Source: JACCVL01 sp963695375
GTDB taxonomy: Bacteria > Actinomycetota > Actinomycetes > Propionibacteriales > Nocardioidaceae
Length of the DNA: 64,000 nucleotides
Direction: 5' to 3'
Assembly: GCA_963695375.1 (NCBI GenBank)
Contig: OY968767.1
Coordinates: 1,178,001-1,242,000, forward strand
Below are positions 1 to 8,103 of this stretch, piece after piece. Under the pieces are notes generated by a model. The model did not search any database, was not told the origin of the DNA, and worked only from the letters and a program-made list of their open reading frames with translations. The position numbers were made by a program, and so were the translations under genes. Each line of letters opens with the position of its first letter. The stretch's first letter is position 1.

Positions 1-171
1 GAGACGCTCCGCGCGGACCGGCACGTCGTGTTCGAGAGCGAGCAACCGCAACAGGTCGAGGGTCTTGGCCGTCCGCCACTCCCTCGACGCGACGAGGCTG
101 CCGTCCGCGCGTCGTACGGTCGTCGGTCCGAGCAAGCGGATCTCGACCCGACCTCCGTGGCCGCTCGTCAC
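1..171 (-). CDS. SARP/AfsR-type transcriptional regulator, N-terminal part only
   Basis: Only the first 57 codons lie in the window; the gene runs off its left edge on the minus strand. Reading from GTG at 171 gives VEIRLLGPTTVRRADGSLV and then TAKTLDLLRLLALEHDVPV. This is the usual opening of the winged-helix DNA-binding domain of SARP/AfsR-like regulators, which is normally followed by a BTAD domain. A GGAGGA Shine-Dalgarno sequence (complement of about 179-185) fixes the start. Family members activate secondary-metabolite or stress genes. Target and full domain make-up cannot be seen here, so large LuxR/AfsR-type ATPase fusions remain possible. It is divergent from the LuxR-type gene at 678. 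Confidence 0.7.
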   Translation of the reverse strand, partial: MTSGHGGRVEIRLLGPTTVRRADGSLVASREWRTAKTLDLLRLLALEHDVPVRAERL

Positions 172-677
172 GACTTTTTCCTCCGATCACCCGGCGCGCG
201 TCGAGCAACTGAAGGCTGACGCATGTCGGTCACTCCGTCGTGTGGTCAGTCCCGATGCTGTGGCACTCGGAACATTTTGCGATGACGTTGCGCCACCGGG
301 TCGGTGGTGTGCCATCGACCGTGACCATGCTGCGCACCATCGTCGGCTTGTTGCAGCCGAATGCCCGGGAACTAGTCCGGCCCAATACAGGGGGAGCCGA
401 CCGATCACGACGGGTCACAAAACCTGCCCATGAGGGACTGGTGACTGCCTGAATGGGCAGTGGTTGAGGGGAAGTGGGGTGCGGCCATCCAACTCACCGT
501 CAACCCAGCACAACCCTGCGTTGACAACACGGGCTGGGTGACTACTCATGCGTCTAGTCCTTTGCGCGGAACCAAGACGACAACTCGGTCGATAACTAAG
601 CCTGCAAGGGAAATCGACGCGGGGACATCAGGGTGAGCAATGTTAGTCTCCTCGCCGGATAACTGCGGAGGGGTGCT
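172..677. other. 500-bp divergent intergenic region, no gene recognised
   Basis: This gap between two divergent regulator genes is less GC-rich than its surroundings. Short open frames in it have no ribosome binding site and look like nothing known. Visible structure is weak: an 8-bp inverted repeat CTGCCCAT/ATGGGCAG at 424-431 and 453-460, a 7-bp repeat ACCCAGC/GCTGGGT around 505-537, and a TTGACA hexamer at 521-526 without a convincing -10 at 17 bp. It probably holds promoters and operators for one or both regulators, but I cannot assign them. Confidence 0.5.
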
Positions 678-1352
678 GTGACGGAGGATTCGGACAGCCG
701 CGACGAACCACTCCGCGTGCTCGTTTTCGCTGAGGACCGGATCACGGCGGAGCTCGCAGCCTTCGCCCTCGACGCTCATTCCGGCGTGAGCTGTACCTGC
801 ACCACTCGCCGGAGCGATGTGCCGGCTGCATTACACGACGGTGCTGACCGACCGGACGTGGTCGTGCTGATCGAGCGAGGTGTCGACGATGAATGGTTCG
901 AGTCCCTCACCGTCGACGACGGCGCCCGGCCCACGCGTTCCGTCGTCGCGCTCAGCACCGACGACCCCGCCCAGGAGGCACGCGGGATCAGACCTGGGTG
1001 GCAGCACGTGCCGGTGACCAGCGGTCGTGTTGCGGAAGGGCTCCTGGACGCAGTGCTCCGCCCGTCAGGAGGTGACCGACTGGTCCGGATCTGCCTCGTC
1101 GCCGACGCAGACTCCGGCGTTCCTCCGACCCGGGTGCACGCAGCGCTCACCGAGCGAGAGCGTCAGGTGCTGCAGAGTCTCGTGCGTGGCCTGGATGCCC
1201 GCCAGACCGCACGCGAGTTGGGCATCAGCATCAACACCTGCCGCGGCCACATCAAACGCTTGCACCACAAGCTCAACGCCCGCTCGCAGGTGGAGGTGGT
1301 CACGGAGGCGATCCGGCTCGGTGTGGTGGACATGCCTGGTCGCGACTCGTGA
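678..1352 (+). CDS. LuxR/NarL-family regulator with degenerate receiver domain
   Basis: A 224-residue protein. Residues 156-214 form a LuxR-type helix-turn-helix (LTERERQVLQSLVRGLDARQ, then ARELGISINTCRGHIKRLHH), so it should bind DNA as a dimer. Residues 13-125 have receiver-like alternation, but the usual phospho-acceptor Asp after the third strand appears as Glu66 in VVVLIERG, and the conserved Lys of the fifth strand is not evident (VPVTSG). Phosphorylation-independent control is therefore likely. The GTG start is preceded by GGAGGGG at 667-673. No kinase gene is adjacent. It stands alone, upstream of the DevRS-like block; target genes are unknown. Confidence 0.8.
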   Translation: MTEDSDSRDEPLRVLVFAEDRITAELAAFALDAHSGVSCTCTTRRSDVPAALHDGADRPDVVVLIERGVDDEWFESLTVDDGARPTRSVVALSTDDPAQEARGIRPGWQHVPVTSGRVAEGLLDAVLRPSGGDRLVRICLVADADSGVPPTRVHAALTERERQVLQSLVRGLDARQTARELGISINTCRGHIKRLHHKLNARSQVEVVTEAIRLGVVDMPGRDS

Positions 1353-1396
1353 TCCGCGGTGTCGGCCCGACGAGGTCTCGGCCGGGCTGCCCCCTG

Positions 1397-2248
1397 TCAG
1401 CGAGCGATGAGGACGGGGCAGTGCGCGTGCGCGGCGACGTTGCTACCAGTGGATCCCAGCAGCAGCCCCCTGAACCACCCACGTCCGTGTGACCCGACGA
1501 CCACCAGGTCGCTGCGGCGCGACGTCTCCACGAGCAGCTCCGCTGGGTGCCCGCGGACAAGCTGGATCCGGAGCTGCACGTCGGGGAACTTGGCCGCCCA
1601 TGGCTCCACCAGCTGGCGAGTCAGGTGTTCCTCGGCGCGGAGCAGCTCGTCGAGGTCGTAGCCGGCACCGGGCACCCCGAGCCCCGGGCCGGCGATCGCG
1701 GGGACGTGCCACACGCGCAGCACGGTCAGTGGCAATCCCCGCGACGCCGCCTCACCGAAGGCCACGGGCAACGCCGGTTCGGCCATCGCCGCGTCAATAC
1801 CCACGACTACGCGCTGACCAGCCTGGAGGGGTGGGCGCACGACGGCCACCGAGCAGCGCGCGTGCCTTGCCACGTGGTGACTGACCGAACCCAGCGTGGT
1901 CGCCATGCCCGTGCGGTCGCGAGTTCCGACGACGACCAGCTGGGCCTCGGCCGACTCCTCCACGAGGACACCGGCCGCAGCCCCCCACGACCATCCGGCC
2001 GTGACCCTGTGAACCAGGTCGGTGGGAACGCGGTCCCGAGCCGCGTCGACGACGGACTGTGCCGCCGAGGCGAACTGATCTCGCATGGCGGTGTCGATGA
2101 AGTCCTTGTACGCGTAGTCGAACGCGACGTGCAGGAGCCGGACGTCGGCATCGTTGCGACGGGCATGCTCGAAGGCCCAGTCCATGGCCTCGTTGCTCTG
2201 CTCCGAGCCGTCGATCCCGACGGTGATGGTCATGCCTGGGCTGCTCAT
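1397..2248 (-). CDS. Universal stress protein with two UspA domains
   Basis: A 283-residue tandem UspA protein. Both halves begin with a beta strand and a GID motif and end with the nucleotide-binding signature G-x2-G-x9-G-S: VVGTRDRTGMATTLGS in the first and VVGSHGRGWFRGLLLGSTGS in the second. The family binds ATP and, in mycobacteria, belongs to the hypoxia/dormancy regulon. I chose the ATG at 2248 because AAGGGA stands six bases before it; the open frame extends upstream without another ribosome site. A strong DevR-box-like site lies 63-77 bp upstream at 2311-2325 and a second at 2334-2348. With the DevS/DevR genes nearby, this suggests hypoxic induction, which is an inference. Confidence 0.9.
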   Translation of the reverse strand: MSSPGMTITVGIDGSEQSNEAMDWAFEHARRNDADVRLLHVAFDYAYKDFIDTAMRDQFASAAQSVVDAARDRVPTDLVHRVTAGWSWGAAAGVLVEESAEAQLVVVGTRDRTGMATTLGSVSHHVARHARCSVAVVRPPLQAGQRVVVGIDAAMAEPALPVAFGEAASRGLPLTVLRVWHVPAIAGPGLGVPGAGYDLDELLRAEEHLTRQLVEPWAAKFPDVQLRIQLVRGHPAELLVETSRRSDLVVVGSHGRGWFRGLLLGSTGSNVAAHAHCPVLIAR

Positions 2249-2310
2249 CTCGGTCCCTTCGATGGATGTGGGGCTGGCTCGATCGTGGCGGGGGCAGCGC
2301 ACACCCGGCG

Positions 2311-2325
2311 AGGGTCGAAGGTCCC
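2311..2325 (-). promoter_or_regulatory. DevR-box-like operator upstream of universal stress gene
   Basis: On the minus strand this reads GGGACCTTCGACCCT, close to the 15-bp DevR/DosR half-palindrome as I remember it (GGGACTTTNGNCCCT). It lies 63-77 bp before the universal stress start, where an activator site would be expected. A response regulator with a DevR-like recognition helix is encoded about 2.5 kb away. Confidence 0.6.
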
Positions 2326-2333
2326 ACGCGGCC

Positions 2334-2348
2334 GGGACCCGCGGCCCT
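2334..2348 (+). promoter_or_regulatory. second DevR-box-like site
   Basis: GGGACCCGCGGCCCT, centred 23 bp from the first site, keeps the GGGAC and GNCCCT ends but has a GC-rich middle. Paired boxes at about two helical turns are typical of DevR promoters in mycobacteria. It could serve the stress gene to the left or, less likely, the PPOX gene to the right. Confidence 0.4.
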
Positions 2349-2606
2349 GACCTGGGGTGAGCGCGCGCGTCGACCGTGGGACGAGTAGGCGCCGGCCACA
2401 CTCGAAACGGGAGCAGCAATGCGGCAGTCGCGAGCGGCGGTCACCGTCGTCGGCCTGGACCGGGGTCCGTCCAGCTGGTCGGCGTCGCTCTCGGCTGCAT
2501 CGAGGGAGGAAGCCGAACGGGCGCAGGGCGAGGCAGTGAGCGCCCACAGCCGTCCCACCGTCCAGCCGACCGCCATGACACGCGTGTGACACGAAGGGAA
2601 CGACGC

Positions 2607-3044
2607 ATGAGCATCCACGACGACAGCCCAGCCGCCTCAACCCACCAGCGCTTCGACGAACTGTCCGCCGCCGAGTGCCTCCATCTGCTGGCGGGCAGGA
2701 CAGTCGGCCGGCTGGGCTTCACCGGGCCCCGCGGTCCGCAGATCCTTCCGATCAACCACGCTGTTCGCGGGCGCGAGGTGGTCTTTCGGACCGCTGCCTA
2801 CAACAGCATCGCCGGCTACGTGCGCGGCAGCAGGGTCGCCTTCGAGGCGGACGAAATCGACGAGACCACGCGAACCGGGTGGAGCGTGCTGGTCGTGGGT
2901 ATGGCCCGCCCCATCACCGAACCGGACGAACTCGTCGAGGTGTGGCGGCACGAGGGCCCGAAGCCCTGGGCGCCGGGCACGCGAACGCTCTACATGGCCA
3001 TCTCTCCGGAGCGGATCACCGGGCGTCGGATCCGTCCCGCCTGA
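2607..3044 (+). CDS. PPOX-class (pyridoxamine 5'-phosphate oxidase fold) flavin/F420 protein
   Basis: A 145-residue single-domain protein of the split-barrel PPOX fold. The core shows VGRLGFTGPRGPQILPINHA, VVFRTAAYNS, VAFEADEID and GWSVLVVGMARPI, the usual strand order of the actinobacterial flavin- or F420-binding reductase-like family. Its substrate is not predictable. The ATG start has GAAGGGA at 2593-2599; longer in-frame starts lack such a site. It ends 29 bp before the DevS-like kinase gene and points the same way, so the three genes may be partly co-transcribed. PPOX-fold proteins also occur in the mycobacterial DevR regulon, which fits the setting. Confidence 0.8.
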   Translation: MSIHDDSPAASTHQRFDELSAAECLHLLAGRTVGRLGFTGPRGPQILPINHAVRGREVVFRTAAYNSIAGYVRGSRVAFEADEIDETTRTGWSVLVVGMARPITEPDELVEVWRHEGPKPWAPGTRTLYMAISPERITGRRIRPA

Positions 3045-3061
3045 TGTGGTGGTACGCGGCC

Positions 3062-3067
3062 TAGACT
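3062..3067 (+). promoter_or_regulatory. TAGACT -10 hexamer, leaderless start of sensor kinase gene
   Basis: TAGACT ends 6 nt before the ATG at 3074, and there is no Shine-Dalgarno sequence. Transcription would begin at or next to the start codon. No clear -35 is seen. Confidence 0.5.
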
Positions 3068-3073
3068 CCGTCC

Positions 3074-4765
3074 ATGGCGGAGGCGCAACCGCTGGTCGAC
3101 CTGCTGCGGCAGGTGGTCGACCGCGTCAAGGACGTGGTCGCCGCGGAAGAGCGAGTCCGCGCGCTCCTGGATTCGGTGCTCGCTGTCGGCGGAGACCTGG
3201 AGCTGCACGCCACCTTGCAGCGGATCACGGCATCGGCTGCCCATCTCGCCGACGCCCGCTACGCAGCCCTCGGTGTGATCGACCGGGAGGGTGAGCAACT
3301 GTCGGACTTCATCACGCATGGGGTGGACGACGAGGGTCGGTTGGCCATCGGACCGCCTCCGAAGGGGCACGGCATCCTCGGTCTCCTCATCACCGATCCG
3401 CACCCGTTGCGGCTGGACGACCTGCGGACGCATCCGATGTCGTACGGATTCCCCGAGAGTCACCCGCCGATGCGTTCTTTCCTGGGCGTGCCGGTCCGCG
3501 TCAGGGACCGGGTGTTCGGCAACCTCTACCTCACCGAGAAGCGCGGCGGAGGGGACTTCACCGACGACGACGAGCGAGCCGTGGTGGCGCTGGCCGCGGC
3601 TGCTGGCGTCGCGGTCGAGAACGCACGCCTGTTCGACCAGACGCAGCGGCGCGAGCGCTGGCTGGCGGCCACCGCGGAGATCCAGCGGGTGCTGCTGCGA
3701 CACGTGGATCGTGACGCGGCGCTGACCCTCGTCTGCACCCGCGCACGGGATGTGACAGGTGCGGACCTCGCACTCGTCGTCCTCGACCAGGACGACGGTG
3801 CGCTGTGCGTCGAGGCGGTCGCCGGTGGCGCCGCCCCCGCGGTGGGCACCCGACTGCCGCGATCCGGCGCGATCGTGGACGTGGTCGACCGCGGGGCCAC
3901 CGTCCAGCTCGCGGCTGGTGTGTCGGTCGCGGGGGTGGACGGCATCGAGTCGGCGCTGATCGTCCCCTTCACCGGACCAGCCGGGGCGGGTGGCGCACTC
4001 CTGGTCGGCATCGGACAGCTGCGAGAGGCTGCCTGGCCGGCGGTGGACGATGTGCAGGCGCTCAGCGGGTTCGCGGCACAGGCCGCACTGGCACTCGACC
4101 GCGCCCAGGCGCAGGAGGACCGAGCCGCACTCGCCGTCTTCGCGGATCGCGACCGCATCGCCCGGGACCTGCACGACGTGGTCATCCAACGGCTGTTCGC
4201 GGTCGGTCTCTCCCTTCAGGGTGCGGCGCGCCGGTCCGGCGACGCCGAGATCGAACAGCGTGTGGCGGCGGCCGTGGCGGACCTGGACACCACCATCCGA
4301 GACATCCGGGGGGCGATCTTCGAGCTGGGCAGGGACGATGCCGGCACCGATCTGCGAGGGCAGCTGCGAGACGTGGTGCAGGCGGCGGCTGCTGCCACCG
4401 AGGCGGCACCGCGGGTCGAGCTCCGAGGACCCCTCGACTCGGCTGTGCCCGACGAGTTGCGGCTGCACCTGGTGGCGGTGTTGGGAGAAGCACTGTCGAA
4501 CGCTGTCCGCCACTCGGGCGCCGAGCAGGTCAGCGGCTCCGTCGCCGTCGAGCGTGGCCAGGTCGTCGTCGAGGTGTGGGACGACGGTCGTGGCATCCGC
4601 ACAGACAGCCCGCAGAGCGGGTTGGCCAACCTGAGGCGCCGCGCAGAGTCGGCCGGGGGCAGCTTCACCGTGTCGTCCGAGCCGGGTGGGGGCACGCAGG
4701 TTCGCTGGGTCGCGCCGCTCGAGGCCCCGGCCGTTGCCGAGCAGTCCTCCGGGGGTGGAGCATGA
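3074..4765 (+). CDS. devS: DevS/DosT-like GAF-domain sensor histidine kinase
   Basis: A 563-residue cytosolic kinase: GAF domain about 40-175, second GAF about 195-350, HisKA_3 dimerisation box about 361-425 and HATPase_c about 470-555. The H-box RDLHDVVIQRLFAVGLSLQ places the phospho-acceptor at His367; ATP-lid motifs EALSNAVRHS and DDGRGI follow. The first GAF contains PESHPPMRSFLGVPVRVRD. Its His130 aligns by eye with the haem-ligating His149 of mycobacterial DevS, so sensing of O2/NO/CO or redox is plausible. The N-terminal GAF retains the family pattern KGHGILGLLI and PLRLDDL. Its stop overlaps the start of the response-regulator gene by four bases (ATGA), implying tight co-expression. 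Haem binding itself is inferred. Confidence 0.9.
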   Translation: MAEAQPLVDLLRQVVDRVKDVVAAEERVRALLDSVLAVGGDLELHATLQRITASAAHLADARYAALGVIDREGEQLSDFITHGVDDEGRLAIGPPPKGHGILGLLITDPHPLRLDDLRTHPMSYGFPESHPPMRSFLGVPVRVRDRVFGNLYLTEKRGGGDFTDDDERAVVALAAAAGVAVENARLFDQTQRRERWLAATAEIQRVLLRHVDRDAALTLVCTRARDVTGADLALVVLDQDDGALCVEAVAGGAAPAVGTRLPRSGAIVDVVDRGATVQLAAGVSVAGVDGIESALIVPFTGPAGAGGALLVGIGQLREAAWPAVDDVQALSGFAAQAALALDRAQAQEDRAALAVFADRDRIARDLHDVVIQRLFAVGLSLQGAARRSGDAEIEQRVAAAVADLDTTIRDIRGAIFELGRDDAGTDLRGQLRDVVQAAAAATEAAPRVELRGPLDSAVPDELRLHLVAVLGEALSNAVRHSGAEQVSGSVAVERGQVVVEVWDDGRGIRTDSPQSGLANLRRRAESAGGSFTVSSEPGGGTQVRWVAPLEAPAVAEQSSGGGA

Positions 4766-5397
4766 CCATTGGGGTCTTCATCCTCGACGACCACGAGGTC
4801 GTGCGCCGGGGCCTGCGTGACCTGTTGGAGGCCACCGGCGAGATGACCGTCGTCGGAGACTCGGGGTCGGCGGCCGAGGCGACTCGCCGCATCCCGGCGC
4901 TGCGGCCCGACGTCTGCGTTCTGGACGCCCGGCTCCCCGACGGAAGCGGGATCGACGTGTGCCGCGAGATGCGCTCGCGCGACCCCTCGACGCGTGCGCT
5001 GATCCTGACGTCGTACGACGACGACGAGGCCCTCTTCGCGGCCATCATGGCCGGCGCAGCCGGCTACGTCCTCAAGCAGGTGGGGGGCAACGACCTCGTC
5101 GACGCCGTGCGCCACGTCGCGGAGGGCGGCTCGCTGCTCGACCCGGCGGTCACCGCCCGGGTGCTCGAGCGAATGCGGTCGGAGGGAGACGACGAGCCCG
5201 CCGAGCTGCGCCGACTGACCGAGCAGGAGCGCCGCATCCTCGCTCTGATCGCCGAGGGGCTCACCAACCGGCAGATCGCCGAACGGATGTACCTGGCCGA
5301 GAAGACGGTCAAGAACTACGTGTCCAGTGTGCTGGCCAAGCTCGGGTTGGAGCGACGCACGCAAGCGGCGGTCCTGGCAGCGAAGCTGCTCGGCTGA
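4762..5397 (+). CDS. devR: DevR/DosR-like NarL-family response regulator
   Basis: A 211-residue response regulator. The receiver has the acidic pair Asp9/Asp10, phospho-acceptor Asp55 (VCVLDARLPDGSG), Thr83 in ILTSYDD and Lys105. The C-terminal LuxR helix-turn-helix spans about 151-207. It keeps AEKTVKNYVSSVLAKLG, where Lys181, Lys184 and Asn185 correspond by eye to the DNA-contacting residues of mycobacterial DevR. The ATG overlaps the kinase stop. It should be phosphorylated by that kinase and activate genes with GGGAC...GNCCC boxes, three candidates for which lie in this window (2311, 2334, 5431). Confidence 0.92.
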   Translation: MTIGVFILDDHEVVRRGLRDLLEATGEMTVVGDSGSAAEATRRIPALRPDVCVLDARLPDGSGIDVCREMRSRDPSTRALILTSYDDDEALFAAIMAGAAGYVLKQVGGNDLVDAVRHVAEGGSLLDPAVTARVLERMRSEGDDEPAELRRLTEQERRILALIAEGLTNRQIAERMYLAEKTVKNYVSSVLAKLGLERRTQAAVLAAKLLG

Positions 5398-5430
5398 CCC
5401 CCCGGCCGACCGGGCGGCACCGTCGTCGGA

Positions 5431-5445
5431 GAGGTCTTTGGTCCC
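5431..5445 (-). promoter_or_regulatory. DevR-box-like site upstream of second universal stress gene
   Basis: The minus strand reads GGGACCAAAGACCTC, matching the GGGAC, central G and CC positions of the DevR box but with two mismatches at the end. It lies about 80-95 bp before the stress protein start at 5526 and just after the regulator gene. Confidence 0.4.
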
Positions 5446-5525
5446 GGCCCGCCGGACCTCCGCCCCTGCCGCGGGCTCTCTCGTCGAAGCCAGGCTGGAG
5501 ACCATCGAGACCGGAGGACCGACCC

Positions 5526-6434
5526 ATGCCCGTGCGCGCCGTCCCGTCTGCCGACACCGAGCAGGCGACCCGCAGGCGCCGTCCCGCCACGGCGGTGGTC
5601 GTCGGTGTGGAAGGCAGCAAGGTCGACCGGGGCGCCGTCCGCTGGGCCGCGCACGAGGCCGCCTGTCGCGGGGTCCCCCTGGCACTGCTGCACGTCGTCG
5701 ACGACGACCTGCTGCAGGTGGCCGAGGACATCAGCGGCCTCGGGCGGGTCGTGGACGAGGTCTTCGACCGGGCCGAGGCCACGGTCGTGGACGCTGCCCC
5801 ATCCGTGCAGCGGCTGGTCGCCACCGGACCACCCGCGGTCGAGCTGGCGTGGTCGGTGCAGCGCGGTGACCTGCTCGTCCTGGGCCGCAGGGACCCCGGG
5901 AACCCCAAGGCGCCCGGACTGGCCGCGGTCACCGCGACGGTGGTGTGCCGGGCTCCGGGGCCCACCGCGATCGTCCCCAGCGGTTGGGACCCGGCGCTGG
6001 ATGCGGGCCGGCCGGTGCTCGTCGCCATGGCCGGGGACCACGAGGCCACCAGCGCGGACGCCCTCCGGTACGGCTTCGAGATCGCCCGACGAGACGATGC
6101 CGAGCTGCGGGTCGTCCACGTCGAGAGCCGGGCCTCCGCTGAGCCCGAACAGGAGGCGCGCCCGCTGCTGGACGCGGTCGGCAAGCTGTCGGCGGCCTAT
6201 CCCGACGTCGACGTCGTGCTCGAACCGCGGCACGGTGCGTGTCCCGAGGCGCTGGTGGCCGAGAGCCGCGCCGCGCGGGTCCTGGTGCTGGGCGGCCGCC
6301 GCTTCCACCCCATCGGAGCCGTGCCCGGCCCCGTGGCCCGGGTGGTGCTTCGGGAGGCTGCCTGTCCAGTCGTCGTGGTGCACCAGGACGGCCACCTCCC
6401 GGCACCCCGCCGGCACGCTCGCCTGGCTGGGTAG
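5526..6434 (+). CDS. Universal stress protein with two UspA-like domains
   Basis: A 302-residue tandem UspA protein. The N-terminal half opens with TAVVVGVEGSKVDRGAVRWA and ends with LLVLGRRDPGNPKAPGLAAV, where the usual G-x2-G-x9-G-S loop is degraded. The second half contains VLVAMAGDHEATSADALRYG and ends with VLVLGGRRFHPIGAVPGPVA, also a weak nucleotide loop. It may therefore bind ATP poorly compared with the protein at 1397-2248. GGAGG at 5512-5516 fixes the ATG. It follows the response regulator by 128 bp, with a DevR-box-like site in the gap, and probably belongs to the same stress regulon. Confidence 0.85.
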   Translation: MPVRAVPSADTEQATRRRRPATAVVVGVEGSKVDRGAVRWAAHEAACRGVPLALLHVVDDDLLQVAEDISGLGRVVDEVFDRAEATVVDAAPSVQRLVATGPPAVELAWSVQRGDLLVLGRRDPGNPKAPGLAAVTATVVCRAPGPTAIVPSGWDPALDAGRPVLVAMAGDHEATSADALRYGFEIARRDDAELRVVHVESRASAEPEQEARPLLDAVGKLSAAYPDVDVVLEPRHGACPEALVAESRAARVLVLGGRRFHPIGAVPGPVARVVLREAACPVVVVHQDGHLPAPRRHARLAG

Positions 6435-6510
6435 GCCGCGCGTCGAGAAGCAGCAGGGGTCGGCTGCGGGAATCCGTCGGACTTGTCAGACTCTCGGACA
6501 TGGGGAAGCC

Positions 6511-8103
6511 GTGACCACCGTCGACGCAGTCGTCATCGGGGCCGGGCCGAACGGGCTGGTCGCGGCCAACGCACTGGTCGACGCGGGGTGGGAGGTGCTA
6601 CTGCTCGAGGCGGCGCCGGAAACCGGCGGGGCGGTCCGCACCGCGGAGCTGACGGCACCGGGGTTCGCGACCGACGTGTTCAGCGCCTTCTACCCGCTCG
6701 CCGCGGCGTCCCCGGTGATCCAGGGGCTGGGTCTGGACGCCTACGGGCTGGAGTGGGTGCGGGCGCCGACCGTGTTGGCACATCCGCTGGACGACGGGCG
6801 CTGCGTCCGGCTGGCTGCAGCGGTCGACGAGACGGCAGCGAGTGTCGAGGCGTTCGGCGCCGGTGACGGAGACGCCTGGCAGGACATGTACGCGCAGTGG
6901 CAGCGGGTGCGGGACCCGTTGCTGGACGCGTTGTTCACGCCGTTTCCCCCGGTCAAGGCCGTCGCCCGGCTGCTTCGCCGGCTCGGTGCCGCCGGTGCGG
7001 TGGACCTGGCCCGGCTCGGCGTGCTGCCGGTGCGCCGGTTCGGCCACGAGCACTTTCGCGGCCAGGGCGGCCCGCTGCTGCTCACCGGTAACGCCATGCA
7101 CACCGACATCGGCCCCGACGCAGCCGGCAGCGGGGTGTTCGGCTGGCTGCTGACGATGCTGGCCCAGGACGTCGGCTACCCGGTCCCCCGCGGCGGGGCC
7201 CACCGGCTCGCGCAGGCCCTCGAGGGGCGCTTCCTGGCCGCGGGCGGCACCGTGCGGACCTCGGCGCCGGTCACTGCGGTCGACGTCTCAGGCGGACGGG
7301 CCCGCGGGGTCCGCATCGCAGACGGGACCGTGGTGCACACCCGGCGGGCGGTGCTCGCCGACGTCGACGCGCCGACGCTGTACCGGGATCTGGTCGGGCT
7401 GGAGCATCTCCCGGATCGGATGGGCGCCGATCTCGACCGGTTCCACTGGGACGCGGCGACGATCAAGGTCAACTGGGCGCTCGGGGGGCCGGTGCCCTGG
7501 CGGTCCGCCGAGGCCCGCGGGGCGGGCACCGTGCACGCGGGCGTGGACATCGACGGGTTCGTCGACTTCGCGGCGGACCTCTCGGTCGGCCGCGTCCCGA
7601 CCGAGCCGTTCCTCCTGTTCGGGCAGATGACGACGGCCGACCCGAGCCGATCGCCGACCGGCACCGAGTCGGCCTGGGCGTACACCCATGTCCCGCGAAC
7701 GCTGGACTGGTCCGGTGACCTGCTCGACGAACAGGTCGGACGGGTCGAGGCGGTCCTGGAGCGGCTCGCGCCGGGGTTCGGCGCCAGCGTGTTGGCCCGT
7801 AACGTGCAGTCCCCCAGCGACTTCGAGCGGGTGGACGGCAACCTCGCCTACGGCGCCGTGAACGGCGGCACGGCCGCGGTGCACCAGCAGCTCATTTTTC
7901 GCCCCACGCCGGGCACCGGCCGCCCGGAGACGCCGGTGCCCGGGCTCTACCTGGCCGGTGCGTCGGCCCACCCCGGAGGTGGCGTGCACGGGGCCTGCGG
8001 ATGGAACGCCGCCTCGGCCGCCCTCGGGGCTGCCGGGCGCACCGGCCAGGTGCGGCGCGCACTGAACAACACGGTGTGGCAACGCCTGCTCAGTCAGGGT
8101 TGA
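6511..8103 (+). CDS. FAD-dependent oxidoreductase, phytoene-desaturase/CrtI-like
   Basis: A 530-residue flavoprotein. The N-terminal dinucleotide-binding motif VVIGAGPNGLVAANALVDAG and the following EAAPETGGAVRT are typical of the phytoene dehydrogenase/amine oxidase superfamily. The C-terminal FAD motif is GLYLAGASAHPGGGVHGACG. It belongs to the large actinobacterial NAD(P)/FAD oxidoreductase group related to CrtI, but no other carotenoid gene is nearby, so the substrate is open. The GTG start follows GGGGAAG; upstream open frame belongs to another gene. It converges on the SRPBCC gene, whose 3' end overlaps it by 14 bp. Confidence 0.85.
   Translation: MTTVDAVVIGAGPNGLVAANALVDAGWEVLLLEAAPETGGAVRTAELTAPGFATDVFSAFYPLAAASPVIQGLGLDAYGLEWVRAPTVLAHPLDDGRCVRLAAAVDETAASVEAFGAGDGDAWQDMYAQWQRVRDPLLDALFTPFPPVKAVARLLRRLGAAGAVDLARLGVLPVRRFGHEHFRGQGGPLLLTGNAMHTDIGPDAAGSGVFGWLLTMLAQDVGYPVPRGGAHRLAQALEGRFLAAGGTVRTSAPVTAVDVSGGRARGVRIADGTVVHTRRAVLADVDAPTLYRDLVGLEHLPDRMGADLDRFHWDAATIKVNWALGGPVPWRSAEARGAGTVHAGVDIDGFVDFAADLSVGRVPTEPFLLFGQMTTADPSRSPTGTESAWAYTHVPRTLDWSGDLLDEQVGRVEAVLERLAPGFGASVLARNVQSPSDFERVDGNLAYGAVNGGTAAVHQQLIFRPTPGTGRPETPVPGLYLAGASAHPGGGVHGACGWNAASAALGAAGRTGQVRRALNNTVWQRLLSQG

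Noticed and set aside
240..452. Small open frame in the divergent regulator gap
   Set aside because: No ribosome site, no recognisable family and composition unlike neighbouring proteins.
424..460. Inverted repeat CTGCCCAT/ATGGGCAG as regulator operator
   Set aside because: Eight-base arms with a 21-nt spacer and no second copy are too weak to call.
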